From assembly GCA_937927915.1 (NCBI GenBank), contig CALGKB010000007.1, positions 179,551 to 243,550 of the forward strand: a stretch of 64,000 nucleotides of DNA. The letters are read 5' to 3'. Origin of the DNA: an uncultured Pseudanabaenaceae cyanobacterium (lineage in GTDB: Bacteria > Cyanobacteriota > Cyanobacteriia > Pseudanabaenales > Pseudanabaenaceae). Within the stretch, counting starts at the first letter, position 1; every line of letters begins with the position of its first letter. Positions 36,569-45,219 of the stretch are shown one piece after another. Made by a program: the position numbers and the translations under genes. The notes beneath the pieces were generated by a model that saw only the letters and a program-made list of their open reading frames with translations, was not told where the DNA came from and did no database searches.

Positions 36569-38113
36569 TTAGCACCAGCGCCCCTTGATAGCGGCAGCCA
36601 AGCCATCATAATCAATGTCATTGTCCGTCTGGACAGGAAGGACCCGATCGATTTCCTCGGGCAAGAAAGTTTCAAACTCCCGCTGCTGTTGTGCTAGTAA
36701 ATCCACAGTGGCATCGGCAATATCCGTTTTTTCCAGTGCCCGCTGTTCCAGTCTTTGTACAATCACATCCTCATCCGCCACACAGTGGACAATTTGCACA
36801 GGTACCGCCACATTAGCCCGCACCCGTTGCCGCCACTCCACCCGATCGTACTTAGCATCCAAAATTACAGCCAACCCTACCCCCGTCAGCAACTGGGCTA
36901 ATTCCAGGAGACGATCGTAGGTCTTTTGCGTCATCTCTTTGCTATAGAGGCTACTGTCCCCCCGCTGGCGTAAGTCAATGCCCCCCAGATGTTTGCGCAC
37001 CGCATCCGATCGGATATGAATTGCCCCCAATCTGCTGGCTAACTCCCGTGCCACCGTTGTTTTGCCTGTGCCTGACACCCCACACATGAGAACTACGAGG
37101 GGAGACTGGGCAATTTGTGTGTAATCATAGGCAAGTTTGTAATAGGCAGCTGCTTCCTCTTGTGCCTTTAATTTCTCCGCCTCAGAAACGTTGGGGTCAT
37201 CCAACAAAAAAGAGGTGACCTTAGCGCGGATATAAGCCCGTAGACTGCAAAAGAGGGGAAACAAAGGCAGCCCCCCATAGTCATTCGTCTCCTCTAAATA
37301 GACGTTCAAAAAGCGATTGGCAAAATCCGATCGTCCGCGAAATTCCAAGTCCATGTACAAAAACGCCGCATCATAGAGCACATCTGTGTTGCGGAAGGAC
37401 TCATTAAACTCAATGCAGTCAAAAATCTGAATCCGATCCTGCCACAGGCAAATATTTTTGAGGTGAAGATCACCATGACATTCCCTAATTTTCCCCGCCG
37501 TGATTCTCTGCTGGAATAACTCCTGCTGGGACTGAAAAAACTGATCAGTAAAACTGCGGGTGGCATCAAATTGCGCCTGGGTTTGTGCCCTGCCAATATA
37601 AGCTCTCGTATGCTCATAGTTATCCTTAGCCACCTGAGCCAGAGCTTCAGCAGTGCCAAATTGACTGATATAAGCATTGGTTGCCGCCTGACGATGAAAC
37701 TGCGCTAATTGCTGAGCGATCGTAGTGACATGACTAAAAGTTAATTTTCCCTGGGCAAATAAGTTAATGAGTAAATTCTCCTGGGGAAATTGCCGCATTT
37801 TCACCGCATATTCCACAGGGGTTGTTCCCTGCCAAGCATAGCTGTTCCCCTCTTGGTAAATGGGCAGTACTGCTAAGTATAAATCAGGAGCGAGGCGGGC
37901 ATTCAGCCGTAACTCTTCCTGACAGAAAAAGTGGCGCTTTTCCAGGGTAGAAAAATCTAAAAATCCAAAGTTGACAGGCTTCTTAATTTTGTAGGCATAT
38001 TCCCCTGTGAGTAAAACATAGGAAATATGAGTTTGTACTAACTCTATCCCCGCCACAGGATGGTCATAAAAATCAGGCTGTAACATCGCCTGAATCAGAG
38101 AAGGTAAACTCAT
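36569..38113 (-). CDS. kinase-like (APH) plus P-loop ATPase fusion protein
   Basis: A 514-residue two-domain protein. Residues about 20-325 form an aminoglycoside-phosphotransferase-like fold with YKIKKPVNFGFLDFS (ATP lysine region), HGDLHLKNICLW (catalytic loop, near residue 215) and FDCIEFNESFRNTDVLYD (metal-binding part). Residues about 340-510 form a P-loop kinase of the zeta-toxin or AAA_33 kind with VLMCGVSGTGKTTVAREL near residue 341 and a likely Asp in VILDAKYDRVEWR. Homologous fusions are widespread in bacteria, with no agreed substrate. The 4-base overlap with the next gene upstream indicates co-translation. Confidence 0.75.
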   Translation of the reverse strand: MSLPSLIQAMLQPDFYDHPVAGIELVQTHISYVLLTGEYAYKIKKPVNFGFLDFSTLEKRHFFCQEELRLNARLAPDLYLAVLPIYQEGNSYAWQGTTPVEYAVKMRQFPQENLLINLFAQGKLTFSHVTTIAQQLAQFHRQAATNAYISQFGTAEALAQVAKDNYEHTRAYIGRAQTQAQFDATRSFTDQFFQSQQELFQQRITAGKIRECHGDLHLKNICLWQDRIQIFDCIEFNESFRNTDVLYDAAFLYMDLEFRGRSDFANRFLNVYLEETNDYGGLPLFPLFCSLRAYIRAKVTSFLLDDPNVSEAEKLKAQEEAAAYYKLAYDYTQIAQSPLVVLMCGVSGTGKTTVARELASRLGAIHIRSDAVRKHLGGIDLRQRGDSSLYSKEMTQKTYDRLLELAQLLTGVGLAVILDAKYDRVEWRQRVRANVAVPVQIVHCVADEDVIVQRLEQRALEKTDIADATVDLLAQQQREFETFLPEEIDRVLPVQTDNDIDYDGLAAAIKGRWC

Positions 38114-38607
38114 GCTCCGAAAACGATCGATATGCCTACATTTATATCTGGTTTTTTGCCCTCTGTATAAACAAAGTCCAGCCCGCCAATCTGCCCAAAT
38201 ATCCGCACCGTCGGACGCAAATCCTGGATAGAAATCTCTAGGGAAGTGCCCAAACTAATAGCATCGCTGATCAACCCTAGGGGATTGATTGCCCCCGCCA
38301 AAACCAACGTAGGAGCATCCACACCCAAGAGCACCTTTGCCTGCAGACTAAAGAATTCCAAGGGAGAGATACGCCCGAATAGAAAAGAATTGCGCCACTG
38401 CAAATTACTAAAATGCAAACCGCCCCCGACGCTGCCCGCCCCCGGCAAACCCGTAGCCGCCGTCAAGGTAGCACTGCTGTCTCCCTGGGTTGTAACCTGT
38501 ACCCTGGCACTGGCACTAGCTATAGGTAGAGGACGTACCTGGGCACTCAATTCCGCTGCCAAGGGGGAGGCAGAACCACCCCTAACCGTCGCACCGATCG
38601 TGAACAT
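38110..38607 (-). CDS. hypothetical beta-rich protein
   Basis: A 165-residue protein (from the ATG at 38607; a reading from 38655 adds 16 residues) made mainly of alternating hydrophobic/polar strands rich in Gly, Ala and Ser, such as SLGTSLEISIQDLRPTVRIFG and DINVGISIVFGA at the end. There is no signal peptide, although the strand pattern resembles a beta-barrel or jelly-roll. It is translationally coupled (ATGA overlap) to the kinase/P-loop fusion. The family is not recognised. Confidence 0.5.
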   Translation of the reverse strand: MFTIGATVRGGSASPLAAELSAQVRPLPIASASARVQVTTQGDSSATLTAATGLPGAGSVGGGLHFSNLQWRNSFLFGRISPLEFFSLQAKVLLGVDAPTLVLAGAINPLGLISDAISLGTSLEISIQDLRPTVRIFGQIGGLDFVYTEGKKPDINVGISIVFGA

Positions 38608-38691
38608 ATATCTACCTCTAGGAAGGCTTTGTGCTACATTATTGCAGTATACCAAATTACCCCTAGGTAAAAGTTACAGCAGTTAGCTTCT

Positions 38692-40653
38692 ATGACAGCC
38701 CCGATCGAGTCCGTTTTGCAGGAGCAACGCCTGTTTGCCCCCCCTCCCCACTTTGCCCAGACAGCCCACATCAAGAGCATGGCAGAGTACCAAGAACTGT
38801 ACGCTCGTGCCCAGGCTGACCCTGCTAAATTTTGGGAGGAACTAGCCAGCCAGGAACTGCATTGGTTCGATCGGTGGCACACCACTTTAGACTGGCAGCC
38901 GCCCCAGGTGCAATGGTTTGCGGGGGGCAAAATTAACATTTCCTATAACTGTCTCGATCGTCATCTCTCTACCTGGCGGCGCAACAAGGCAGCCCTGATC
39001 TGGGAGGGGGAACCAGGGGACAGCCGCACCTACACCTATGCCCAACTGCACCGCGAAGTCTGTCTCTTTGCCAATGTCCTCAAGCAACTGGGGGTGAAAA
39101 AGGGAGATGTGGTGGGGATTTATATGCCCATGCTCCCAGAAGCAGTGATTGCCATGCTTGCCTGTGCCCGCATCGGTGCTCCCCATAGTGTGGTGTTTGG
39201 CGGTTTTAGCGGTGAAGCCCTGCGGGAGAGATTAAATGACGGGCGGGCAAAGGTGGTAGTAACAGCGGACGGGGGCTGGCGCAAGGACGCCATCGTGCCC
39301 TTGAAAGAACAAGTGGATGCCGCTTTACCCCAAGTGCCCACGGTAGAAAATGTCCTGGTGGTGCAACGGACGGGGCAACGCATTCCCATGGAGCCAGGGC
39401 GGGATCACTGGTGGCATGACCTCAAACAGTCCGTCAGTGCTGACTGTCCCCCTGAGCCGATGGATGCAGAAGATATTTTGTTTATCCTCTACACCAGCGG
39501 TAGTACAGGTAAACCAAAGGGAGTTGTGCACACGACAGGGGGGTACAACCTCTACACCCACATTACTACCAAGTGGGTTTTTGACCTACAGGATACGGAT
39601 GTCTATTGGTGTACCGCTGATGTGGGCTGGATTACGGGGCATAGCTACATTGTCTACGGTCCCCTGTCCAACGGCGCTACCACTTTGATTTATGAAGGGG
39701 CACCCCGTCCCTCCAATCCCGGCTGTATGTGGCAGATCATCGAAAAATACGGGGTCAACATCTTCTACACAGCTCCCACAGCCATTCGCTCCTTTATCAA
39801 ACAGGGGGAACACCTGCCTAAATCCTATGACCTCTCTTCCCTGCGACTGTTGGGCACAGTAGGGGAACCCATCAACCCCGAAGCCTGGATGTGGTACTAC
39901 CGCATTATTGGGCAGGAACGCTGCCCGATCGTGGACACCTGGTGGCAGACGGAAACGGGGGGAATTATGATCAGTGCCCTGCCTGGTGCCATTCCCACGA
40001 AACCTGGTTCTGCTACTCTTCCTTTCCCTGGCATCATTGCCGATGTGGTGGATTTAGAGGGCAATCCCGTCGGGGAGAATGAGGGAGGCTACCTGGTAAT
40101 TAAGCACCCTTGGCCCTCCATGATGCGCACGGTCTACAATGACCCCGATCGGTTTCGGCGCAGCTATTGGGAGCATATTCCCCCCAAGGAGGGGCAGTAT
40201 TTTTACTTTGCTGGTGATGGGGCACGCAGGGACAAGGATGGCTATTTCTGGGTGATGGGCAGGGTTGACGATGTGATCAATGTGGCGGGGCATCGTCTGG
40301 GGACAATGGAAATTGAGTCGGCGTTGGTCTCCCATCCGGCGGTGGCAGAGGCAGCAGTAGTCGGTCGTCCTGATGAAATCAAGGGAGAGGAAATCTGTGC
40401 CTTTGTCATCCTAGAGGGGTTCCAAACGGGGTCAGAGGAACTGGCACAGGAGTTAAAGCAACACGTTGCTAAGGAAATTGGTGCTATTGCCCGCCCTGCC
40501 GAAATTCGCTTTACCGATGCCCTGCCCAAGACCCGATCGGGGAAAATCATGCGCCGTTTATTGCGCAGCCTAGCGGCTAAACAGGAGATCACCAGTGATA
40601 CTTCCACCCTGGAAGACCGATCGGTTTTGGACCGTCTGCGGGAGGGTATCTAA
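38692..40653 (+). CDS. acs: acetyl-CoA synthetase, AMP-forming
   Basis: Acs activates acetate to acetyl-CoA through acetyl-AMP. The 653-residue protein has the adenylate-forming core [19 protein letters not shown] near residue 265, TWWQTETGG near residue 415, [13 protein letters not shown] near residue 506, VAGHRLGT and the C-terminal [15 protein letters not shown], in which the lysine is the known target of Pat-type acetylation. The GNAT fusion encoded 3 kb upstream is a candidate acetyltransferase. Length is normal. Confidence 0.97.
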   Translation: MTAPIESVLQEQRLFAPPPHFAQTAHIKSMAEYQELYARAQADPAKFWEELASQELHWFDRWHTTLDWQPPQVQWFAGGKINISYNCLDRHLSTWRRNKAALIWEGEPGDSRTYTYAQLHREVCLFANVLKQLGVKKGDVVGIYMPMLPEAVIAMLACARIGAPHSVVFGGFSGEALRERLNDGRAKVVVTADGGWRKDAIVPLKEQVDAALPQVPTVENVLVVQRTGQRIPMEPGRDHWWHDLKQSVSADCPPEPMDAEDILFILYTSGSTGKPKGVVHTTGGYNLYTHITTKWVFDLQDTDVYWCTADVGWITGHSYIVYGPLSNGATTLIYEGAPRPSNPGCMWQIIEKYGVNIFYTAPTAIRSFIKQGEHLPKSYDLSSLRLLGTVGEPINPEAWMWYYRIIGQERCPIVDTWWQTETGGIMISALPGAIPTKPGSATLPFPGIIADVVDLEGNPVGENEGGYLVIKHPWPSMMRTVYNDPDRFRRSYWEHIPPKEGQYFYFAGDGARRDKDGYFWVMGRVDDVINVAGHRLGTMEIESALVSHPAVAEAAVVGRPDEIKGEEICAFVILEGFQTGSEELAQELKQHVAKEIGAIARPAEIRFTDALPKTRSGKIMRRLLRSLAAKQEITSDTSTLEDRSVLDRLREGI

Positions 40654-40686
40654 ACTGACCCCCCTCCCAGGGCAGTAGTAGCAGGG

Positions 40687-41049
40687 TTAAATGTCAATAT
40701 CCCACAGTTCGGGGACGAGAATGTTGGGGCTAGGGGCAATGGAACCATCGCTGTGGACTTTCCAGCTGGCGGGGAGAGAGACAGTTTTACCGTTTCTGGT
40801 GCGGTAGAGATTAGCCGCAGGTTGCTGGCTGGCGGGGGGAGCAGAGGTAGGTCTATTGGTGTGTGCAGGAGCAGCAGGAGGGGCTGGTTGGGTTTTTGGG
40901 GGGTTGGCACCGCAGATTTTACTGAGGTCTTGGGTACGACCATCCTTAGTTTGGATAAAGCACTCAGGGGGGGTTTGGCTATAACTACCTAAGGCTACTG
41001 CTAAAAATATGGACAGCACAAACAAAACACAAGCCCAAACGTACTTCAT
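40687..41049 (-). CDS. exported Pro/Ala-rich hypothetical protein
   Basis: A 120-residue protein from the ATG at 41049 (a reading from 41073 adds eight). It has a signal peptide (MKYVWACVLFVLSIFLAVALG), then ECFIQTKDGRTQDLSKICG, a two-cysteine motif common in small exported cyanobacterial proteins, then a Pro/Ala-rich linker and a conserved-looking end (LPASWKVHSDGSIAPSPNI). It is divergent from the metallo-beta-lactamase gene and shares the Pho-box-bearing intergenic region with it. Function unknown. Confidence 0.6.
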   Translation of the reverse strand: MKYVWACVLFVLSIFLAVALGSYSQTPPECFIQTKDGRTQDLSKICGANPPKTQPAPPAAPAHTNRPTSAPPASQQPAANLYRTRNGKTVSLPASWKVHSDGSIAPSPNILVPELWDIDI

Positions 41050-41113
41050 ATATTTCAGCGAAAAAGACAACATTGTTTGATCGTAGTACAGACTGCACAG
41101 CTAACAAAATAGG

Positions 41114-41154
41114 GTTAACCAAAAATTAACCACCCCTTAACCTCTCGTTAGAGA
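41114..41154 (+). promoter_or_regulatory. Pho box: tandem 8-base repeats with 3-base spacers
   Basis: GTTAACCA (41114), ATTAACCA (41125) and CTTAACCT (41136) recur every 11 bases, followed by a weak fourth unit GTTAGAGA (41147). This is the spacing and sequence of the cyanobacterial PhoB/SphR site, (C/T)TTAA(C/T)(C/T)(T/A) with 3-base spacers; one unit is perfect and two differ only at the first base. An AATAAT -10 candidate lies at 41175-41180. It lies 58 bases before the metallo-beta-lactamase start and 65 from the divergent gene. Confidence 0.8.
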
Positions 41155-41211
41155 TTAAACTAAGGGCTGGTTGAAATAATAGGAGTCTGTACCGTTGCGG
41201 GATCGTTGTCT

Positions 41212-42990
41212 ATGTTTCTGCGATTTATATCACTAATTTTGTGTTTATTGCTAGTGGGTATGCCCGTGCTTTTGGGGCAGACGGTCCAAGCTTCCACTGC
41301 TCTGCCCTGTTCGCCAACGGGGGGCACCTGGACCAAGGGGGAACTCAATATCTATGTCTTTGACGTAGAACAAGGGGACAGTATGTTGGTAGTAGGTCCC
41401 AATGCCAAGACTATTTTAATTGACCTGGGGGAGACAAGATTCAACACTACGGGTTCTGCTACTAATGCTTCTTCTGTTGCGAACAAAATCAAGCAAATTT
41501 GTGGCACGGGGCAAAACCCTGTATTACTGGATTATTTCATTGCTACTCACCTCCACCTTGACCACATTGGCTATGCTGCCAATCCAGGGGACACCACTGC
41601 TTACGGCAATGGCATTTACCAATTGTTGAATGGTTTAGGTTTCAGAGTTGGTCAATTCATCACCAGGGATGCGGGGAGCTGGGTGGATAGAAATGGCAAT
41701 GGCAGATGCGAACCAGGCAAGTCCAATGAACCGACTAATGAGATTAACTGGACCAATGTCGGTACTATTTCCACTACTGCCACCCGCTTTCTTTGTTGGG
41801 TTTATGGTCCTGACAGCCAACCCGATCGGGCTAGTATTCGGGGCAAGGTTTTGACAGTGCGCAACAATAGTCCTTTTCCTGTCATCGACCTGGGTTCGGG
41901 GGCAAAGGCAGAAATTATCAATGCTAACGGCAAGGGTTCATTCATGGCGGATGGGGTGACTCCCATTAGCGGTAATTATGCCAACCTCTCTGCACCGCCC
42001 TCCGACAGTGATTATGCTGGCAGCAGCTCCTCTGGGCGCTTACCGCCTTCGGAAAATGACTACAGTATTGCGGTTAAACTGTCCTACGGCAAATACGTGA
42101 TGGCAACTTCGGGGGATACGGACGGGGAATACAGCACCAGCCGCTTTGGCTACACCTACAATGACATCGAAGCTAGACTGGGTCCCCTCTTTGGCAATGT
42201 GGATACCTACCGCGTCAATCACCACGGCAGCCAACATTCTTCCAATGCCCAATTTTTAGCTAGATTGCGCCCTGAGACTGCCATCATTTCCTGTGGTGCT
42301 AACACCTATGGTCACCCCACCAACCCTGTTCTCGATCGTCTCAGAAGAGTACCTAACGATCGGGGGACGGGGGCAGATATATTTTTAACTAACAATCCCT
42401 GTTCTCCTACCCAATCCGATGGTTCTGCTACTAACTATGCTGGTGTTTTCGGCAGCAATGGGGATGTGGTGGTAGTTACGACCAACAAGGGGGCTGGCTA
42501 TCGTATTTCCTATCCTGGCGGTAGTAGAACCTACACTGCCTACGGGAATGCCGGCGGTTCCTCTGGGGGGACAGGGGCTGACCCTGCTAAGGTGGTAATC
42601 AACGAATACATGATGGCTCCTAACTCTGGCAATGAATGGGTAGAGTTGTACAATCCCACCAGCAGTGCTATACCGATCGGTGGTTTGTATGTGGATGATA
42701 TACCTGGGGGAAGTGCACCCAAACAAATTCCCAGCGGGACTACCATTCCTGCCAAGGGGCACTACGTGTTAGAAGTGGGTACTGCCATGCTCAACAACAC
42801 AGGCTATGAAGAGGTGAGATTCCTGAAGCTGGAAAACGGTAGGGAAACAGTCTATGACAAGACCAGCTACAACCTTTCTAGCACCAGAAATAACCAAGTC
42901 TTCTTCCGCACGGGAGACGGGGGTAACTGGTGTAACCAAATTTCTACGCGCATAACCAGGGGTACGGCTAATCCCACTACCTGTCCGTAG
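41212..42990 (+). CDS. exported ComEC-like metallo-beta-lactamase with lamin-tail domain
   Basis: A 592-residue exported protein with a signal peptide (MFLRFISLILCLLLVGMPVL, likely cut after VQA). Residues about 45-440 form a ComEC/Rec2-type metallo-beta-lactamase: VEQGDSMLVVGP, THLHLDHIG near residue 112 (zinc ligands) and VNHHGSQHSS near residue 335. Residues about 460-590 form a lamin-tail domain (VINEYMMAPNSGNEWVELYNP). ComEC-like lactamase domains act on nucleic acids or phosphodiesters, and lamin-tail domains often occur in secreted nucleases and phosphatases, so I infer extracellular nucleic-acid breakdown. The Pho box upstream supports this. Confidence 0.88.
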   Translation: MFLRFISLILCLLLVGMPVLLGQTVQASTALPCSPTGGTWTKGELNIYVFDVEQGDSMLVVGPNAKTILIDLGETRFNTTGSATNASSVANKIKQICGTGQNPVLLDYFIATHLHLDHIGYAANPGDTTAYGNGIYQLLNGLGFRVGQFITRDAGSWVDRNGNGRCEPGKSNEPTNEINWTNVGTISTTATRFLCWVYGPDSQPDRASIRGKVLTVRNNSPFPVIDLGSGAKAEIINANGKGSFMADGVTPISGNYANLSAPPSDSDYAGSSSSGRLPPSENDYSIAVKLSYGKYVMATSGDTDGEYSTSRFGYTYNDIEARLGPLFGNVDTYRVNHHGSQHSSNAQFLARLRPETAIISCGANTYGHPTNPVLDRLRRVPNDRGTGADIFLTNNPCSPTQSDGSATNYAGVFGSNGDVVVVTTNKGAGYRISYPGGSRTYTAYGNAGGSSGGTGADPAKVVINEYMMAPNSGNEWVELYNPTSSAIPIGGLYVDDIPGGSAPKQIPSGTTIPAKGHYVLEVGTAMLNNTGYEEVRFLKLENGRETVYDKTSYNLSSTRNNQVFFRTGDGGNWCNQISTRITRGTANPTTCP

Positions 42991-43020
42991 TAAGTTAAGA
43001 GGGGGGCTTCCCTCCCCCCA
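42991..43020 (+). terminator. GC hairpin after the metallo-beta-lactamase gene
   Basis: GGGGGG at 43001-43006 pairs with CCCCCC at 43014-43019 across the loop CTTCCCT, 11 bases beyond the stop. There is no T tract, so termination is only possible, not certain. Confidence 0.35.
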
Positions 43021-43092
43021 AGGCGGCACCCAGATTCGAACTGGGGAATGAAGGTTTTGCAAACCTCTGCCTTACCACTTGGCTATGCCGCC
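43021..43092 (-). tRNA. trnC-GCA: tRNA-Cys (GCA)
   Basis: A 72-base cloverleaf on the minus strand: acceptor GGCGGCA pairs with TGCCGCC, the anticodon loop is TTTGCAA with anticodon GCA, and the T arm contains CCAGTTCGAATCTGG. No CCA is encoded. Confidence 0.95.
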
Positions 43093-43114
43093 ACAGACCT
43101 TTATCATAGCATAC

Positions 43115-43687
43115 CTAGGGGCGGTTTTTGACCAGAAAGGAGGGTAAATCTACGCGGGGGGGGAGAGCCGCTTTCTGCCATTCTCGCTGTTCTTCCAATA
43201 ACCGATCGATGGCTTGACTGAGACGCAGGGCGTAGTTGTGGAAGTGGAGGGCTTGTTCCTGCAGGTATTGCAGAGCTGTTTCGTATTCGTGTTTTTGTTT
43301 GGCTTGGGCGATGATCTGTTCCTGCAGTTCTGCTACTCTCTGTTCCAGTTCTTGAATGCGTTGTTGGCTAAGTTGGTAGTCTTCTTCCATGACCTGTAGA
43401 GCTTCTTGCCAGACGGTTTGCAGTAGGGTTTGTTTTTGTTGTTGGTATTGCTGTACCTGTAACTCCAATTGTTGTTTTTCTTTTTGCAGGGTTTGGATTT
43501 GTCTCTGATATTCTGCCTGTAGGGTCAGCAATTCCTGTATTTTGCGCAATAGCAAGTCTTCATTTTGGAGCTTGTCCAGTTGTTGGCATTTCTCTTTGTA
43601 CTTTTTTTTGAGATTTTCCAGCTCCTGCTTCAGTTTTTCTATTTCTGCATCCCTGGCGGTCTTCCTTGCTCTACTACCGTTTGCCAC
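43115..43687 (-). CDS. glutamine-rich coiled-coil partner of the ParA ATPase (McdB-like candidate)
   Basis: A 190-residue protein starting at GTG (43687), 14 bases inside the ParA gene end. It has a charged N-terminus (ANGSRARKTARDAEIEKLKQ), a long coiled coil unusually rich in Gln (LQVQQYQQQKQTLLQ in the middle), and a C-terminal region with a Trp (EEQREWQKAALPPRV). This order, with a Gln-rich centre and a C-terminal Trp, is what is described for McdB, which with the ParA-type McdA spaces carboxysomes on the nucleoid. McdB sequences are poorly conserved, so the match is by architecture only; another ParA cargo adaptor is possible. Confidence 0.5.
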   Translation of the reverse strand: MANGSRARKTARDAEIEKLKQELENLKKKYKEKCQQLDKLQNEDLLLRKIQELLTLQAEYQRQIQTLQKEKQQLELQVQQYQQQKQTLLQTVWQEALQVMEEDYQLSQQRIQELEQRVAELQEQIIAQAKQKHEYETALQYLQEQALHFHNYALRLSQAIDRLLEEQREWQKAALPPRVDLPSFLVKNRP

Positions 43688-44471
43688 TACCCACTACCTC
43701 TTGCTGAAATAATTCTTGGATGCGCTTGGCGGCTACTTCCTTGGGTTTGTGCTCCATCACGGTCAAGCCCCGATCGAAGGCAGTGCGAATGTCATTACTT
43801 TCGGGAATGGTGATGGGGGAAAGGAGTGCCCCAAAGGTTTCCTGCGCCTGTAGGTATAGTTTTCCCAGGTGGGAGCCTGCCCAAATGGTTTTATAGCGAT
43901 CGTCAAGCATATTGATAATCACCTTGACTTCCTTAGGTCCAATGAGGGGGGCAACTTCTTCGATAAACTGAATCATGGTCTCTGTGCATTGGAAGTCCGT
44001 GCGGTTGACCCTGGTGGGGACGAGGATTTTGTGGGCACAGACGAGGGCATTGGAGGTGATTTGGTTTAGTTCCCCAGGGCTGTCAATGAAGATGTAGTCG
44101 TAGCGATCGCTGATTTGCTGAATGTGCCGATCGAGGACTTTTTCCCCCCCGATGGGAATGGCAGATAGTTCTATTACTGCTTGCGCCATAGATACACTGG
44201 CGGGGATGATGTCCAGATTTTTGTGACTGCGGTGACAGACCGCGGTGATGGGACGATCGGGTTTTTTCTTCAGGAGGGCTAGGACTGTCTCGGATTCCTC
44301 TAGGGCTTCCCCACCCTCCAAAAATAGGGTAGTGCAGGTGATCTGACAGGTGAGGTCAATGACCAGGACGCGATATCCCGCTAGGGCAGCACAGTGGGCG
44401 ACATTGGAGCATAGAGTTGACTTGCCCGTTCCCCCTTTGTTGTTTGTAAATGTAAACACCCTGGCGGACAT
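43674..44471 (-). CDS. ParA/MinD-type ATPase (McdA-like candidate)
   Basis: A 265-residue ATPase with deviant Walker A TFTNNKGGTGKSTLCSN near residue 8, including the signature Lys, Walker A' VIDLTCQITCTT near residue 37 and Walker B YIFIDSPGEL near residue 127. There is no N-terminal helix-turn-helix, which argues against plasmid-type ParA. The overlapping downstream gene for a Gln-rich coiled coil, and no ParB or parS nearby, point to positioning of a protein cargo; carboxysome positioning by McdAB is the leading idea. A gamma-carbonic-anhydrase-type gene is just upstream. Confidence 0.7.
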   Translation of the reverse strand: MSARVFTFTNNKGGTGKSTLCSNVAHCAALAGYRVLVIDLTCQITCTTLFLEGGEALEESETVLALLKKKPDRPITAVCHRSHKNLDIIPASVSMAQAVIELSAIPIGGEKVLDRHIQQISDRYDYIFIDSPGELNQITSNALVCAHKILVPTRVNRTDFQCTETMIQFIEEVAPLIGPKEVKVIINMLDDRYKTIWAGSHLGKLYLQAQETFGALLSPITIPESNDIRTAFDRGLTVMEHKPKEVAAKRIQELFQQEVVGSGKR

Positions 44472-44540
44472 AACTGCATGGGAAATTTTGTAGGACAGCC
44501 TAGCAGAAATGGTGCCATTTGTCTCTCCCCCTGACCAACT

Positions 44541-45032
44541 TTATGACTTTTTCTCTACTTTGTGTTGCAATGCCAGTTGATAGTAGGACTGAGCGTGCTT
44601 GATCAATTCCGATCGTTCTATTTCTGTTACCTCCCTGATCACCCGCGCTGGTACACCCGCTACCACTACCCCCTCCCCCACATCCTTGGTCACCACTGCT
44701 CCCGCCCCCACAATACTACCACTGCCGATGGTCACCCCCTCTAGGATCACCGCTCCCATGCCAATCAAGCTGCCTGTACCAATGCCAATGCCATGCACAA
44801 TTGCCCGGTGTCCGATCGTGACGTGGTCACCAATTAGCAAATCCTTGCCGGGGTCGCCGTGTAAAATGGCGCCGTCTTGGATGTTGGTGTAAGCCCCAAT
44901 GCTGATCTGATTGAGGTCGGCACGGATGACCGCTTGATACCAGATGTTCACCCCCACTGCAACGGTTACATCACCCAGGACAGTGGCATTGGGAGCAACA
45001 AAGGCACAGAGGGAGAGATCGGGAATACGCAT
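44541..45032 (-). CDS. gamma-carbonic-anhydrase-type left-handed beta-helix protein
   Basis: A 163-residue hexapeptide-repeat protein from the ATG at 45032 (the longer reading starts at a TTG). All metal and active-site positions of gamma carbonic anhydrases are visible: VIRADLNQISIG (Arg, Asp), NIQDGAILHGD (Gln and first His), then GHRAIVHG with two more His. It belongs to the standalone YrdA/PaaY-like branch, related to the N-terminal domain of CcmM. Activity cannot be read from sequence; many such proteins lack it in vitro. It is 69 bases upstream of the ParA pair. Confidence 0.85.
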   Translation of the reverse strand: MRIPDLSLCAFVAPNATVLGDVTVAVGVNIWYQAVIRADLNQISIGAYTNIQDGAILHGDPGKDLLIGDHVTIGHRAIVHGIGIGTGSLIGMGAVILEGVTIGSGSIVGAGAVVTKDVGEGVVVAGVPARVIREVTEIERSELIKHAQSYYQLALQHKVEKKS

Positions 45033-45157
45033 AAACTTAATTATAGGCAATTCTGGCGCCGTTCTTTACCCTAGGGCGAATTTAGGAGATTGGAGTATAA
45101 AGGGTTGACCGGCTCGATCGCTCTACTTGTCTCTTAGTTCACAATTATCTGCCTTGT

Positions 45158-45176
45158 CTTAATCTTGCCTTAAAGA
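45158..45176 (+). promoter_or_regulatory. second Pho-box-like site, upstream of the large nuclease
   Basis: CTTAATCT (45158, matches 8 of 8) and CTTAAAGA (45169, matches 6 of 8) are separated by 3 bases, an 11-base repeat as in cyanobacterial Pho boxes. The unit expected 11 bases earlier (45147) is poor. It is weaker than the site at 41114 but lies 44 bases before a gene of related function. Confidence 0.5.
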
Positions 45177-45219
45177 TCGATCGGTATATTTATAGTGATT
45201 TGCAAGTGAGGAGTCGGCA

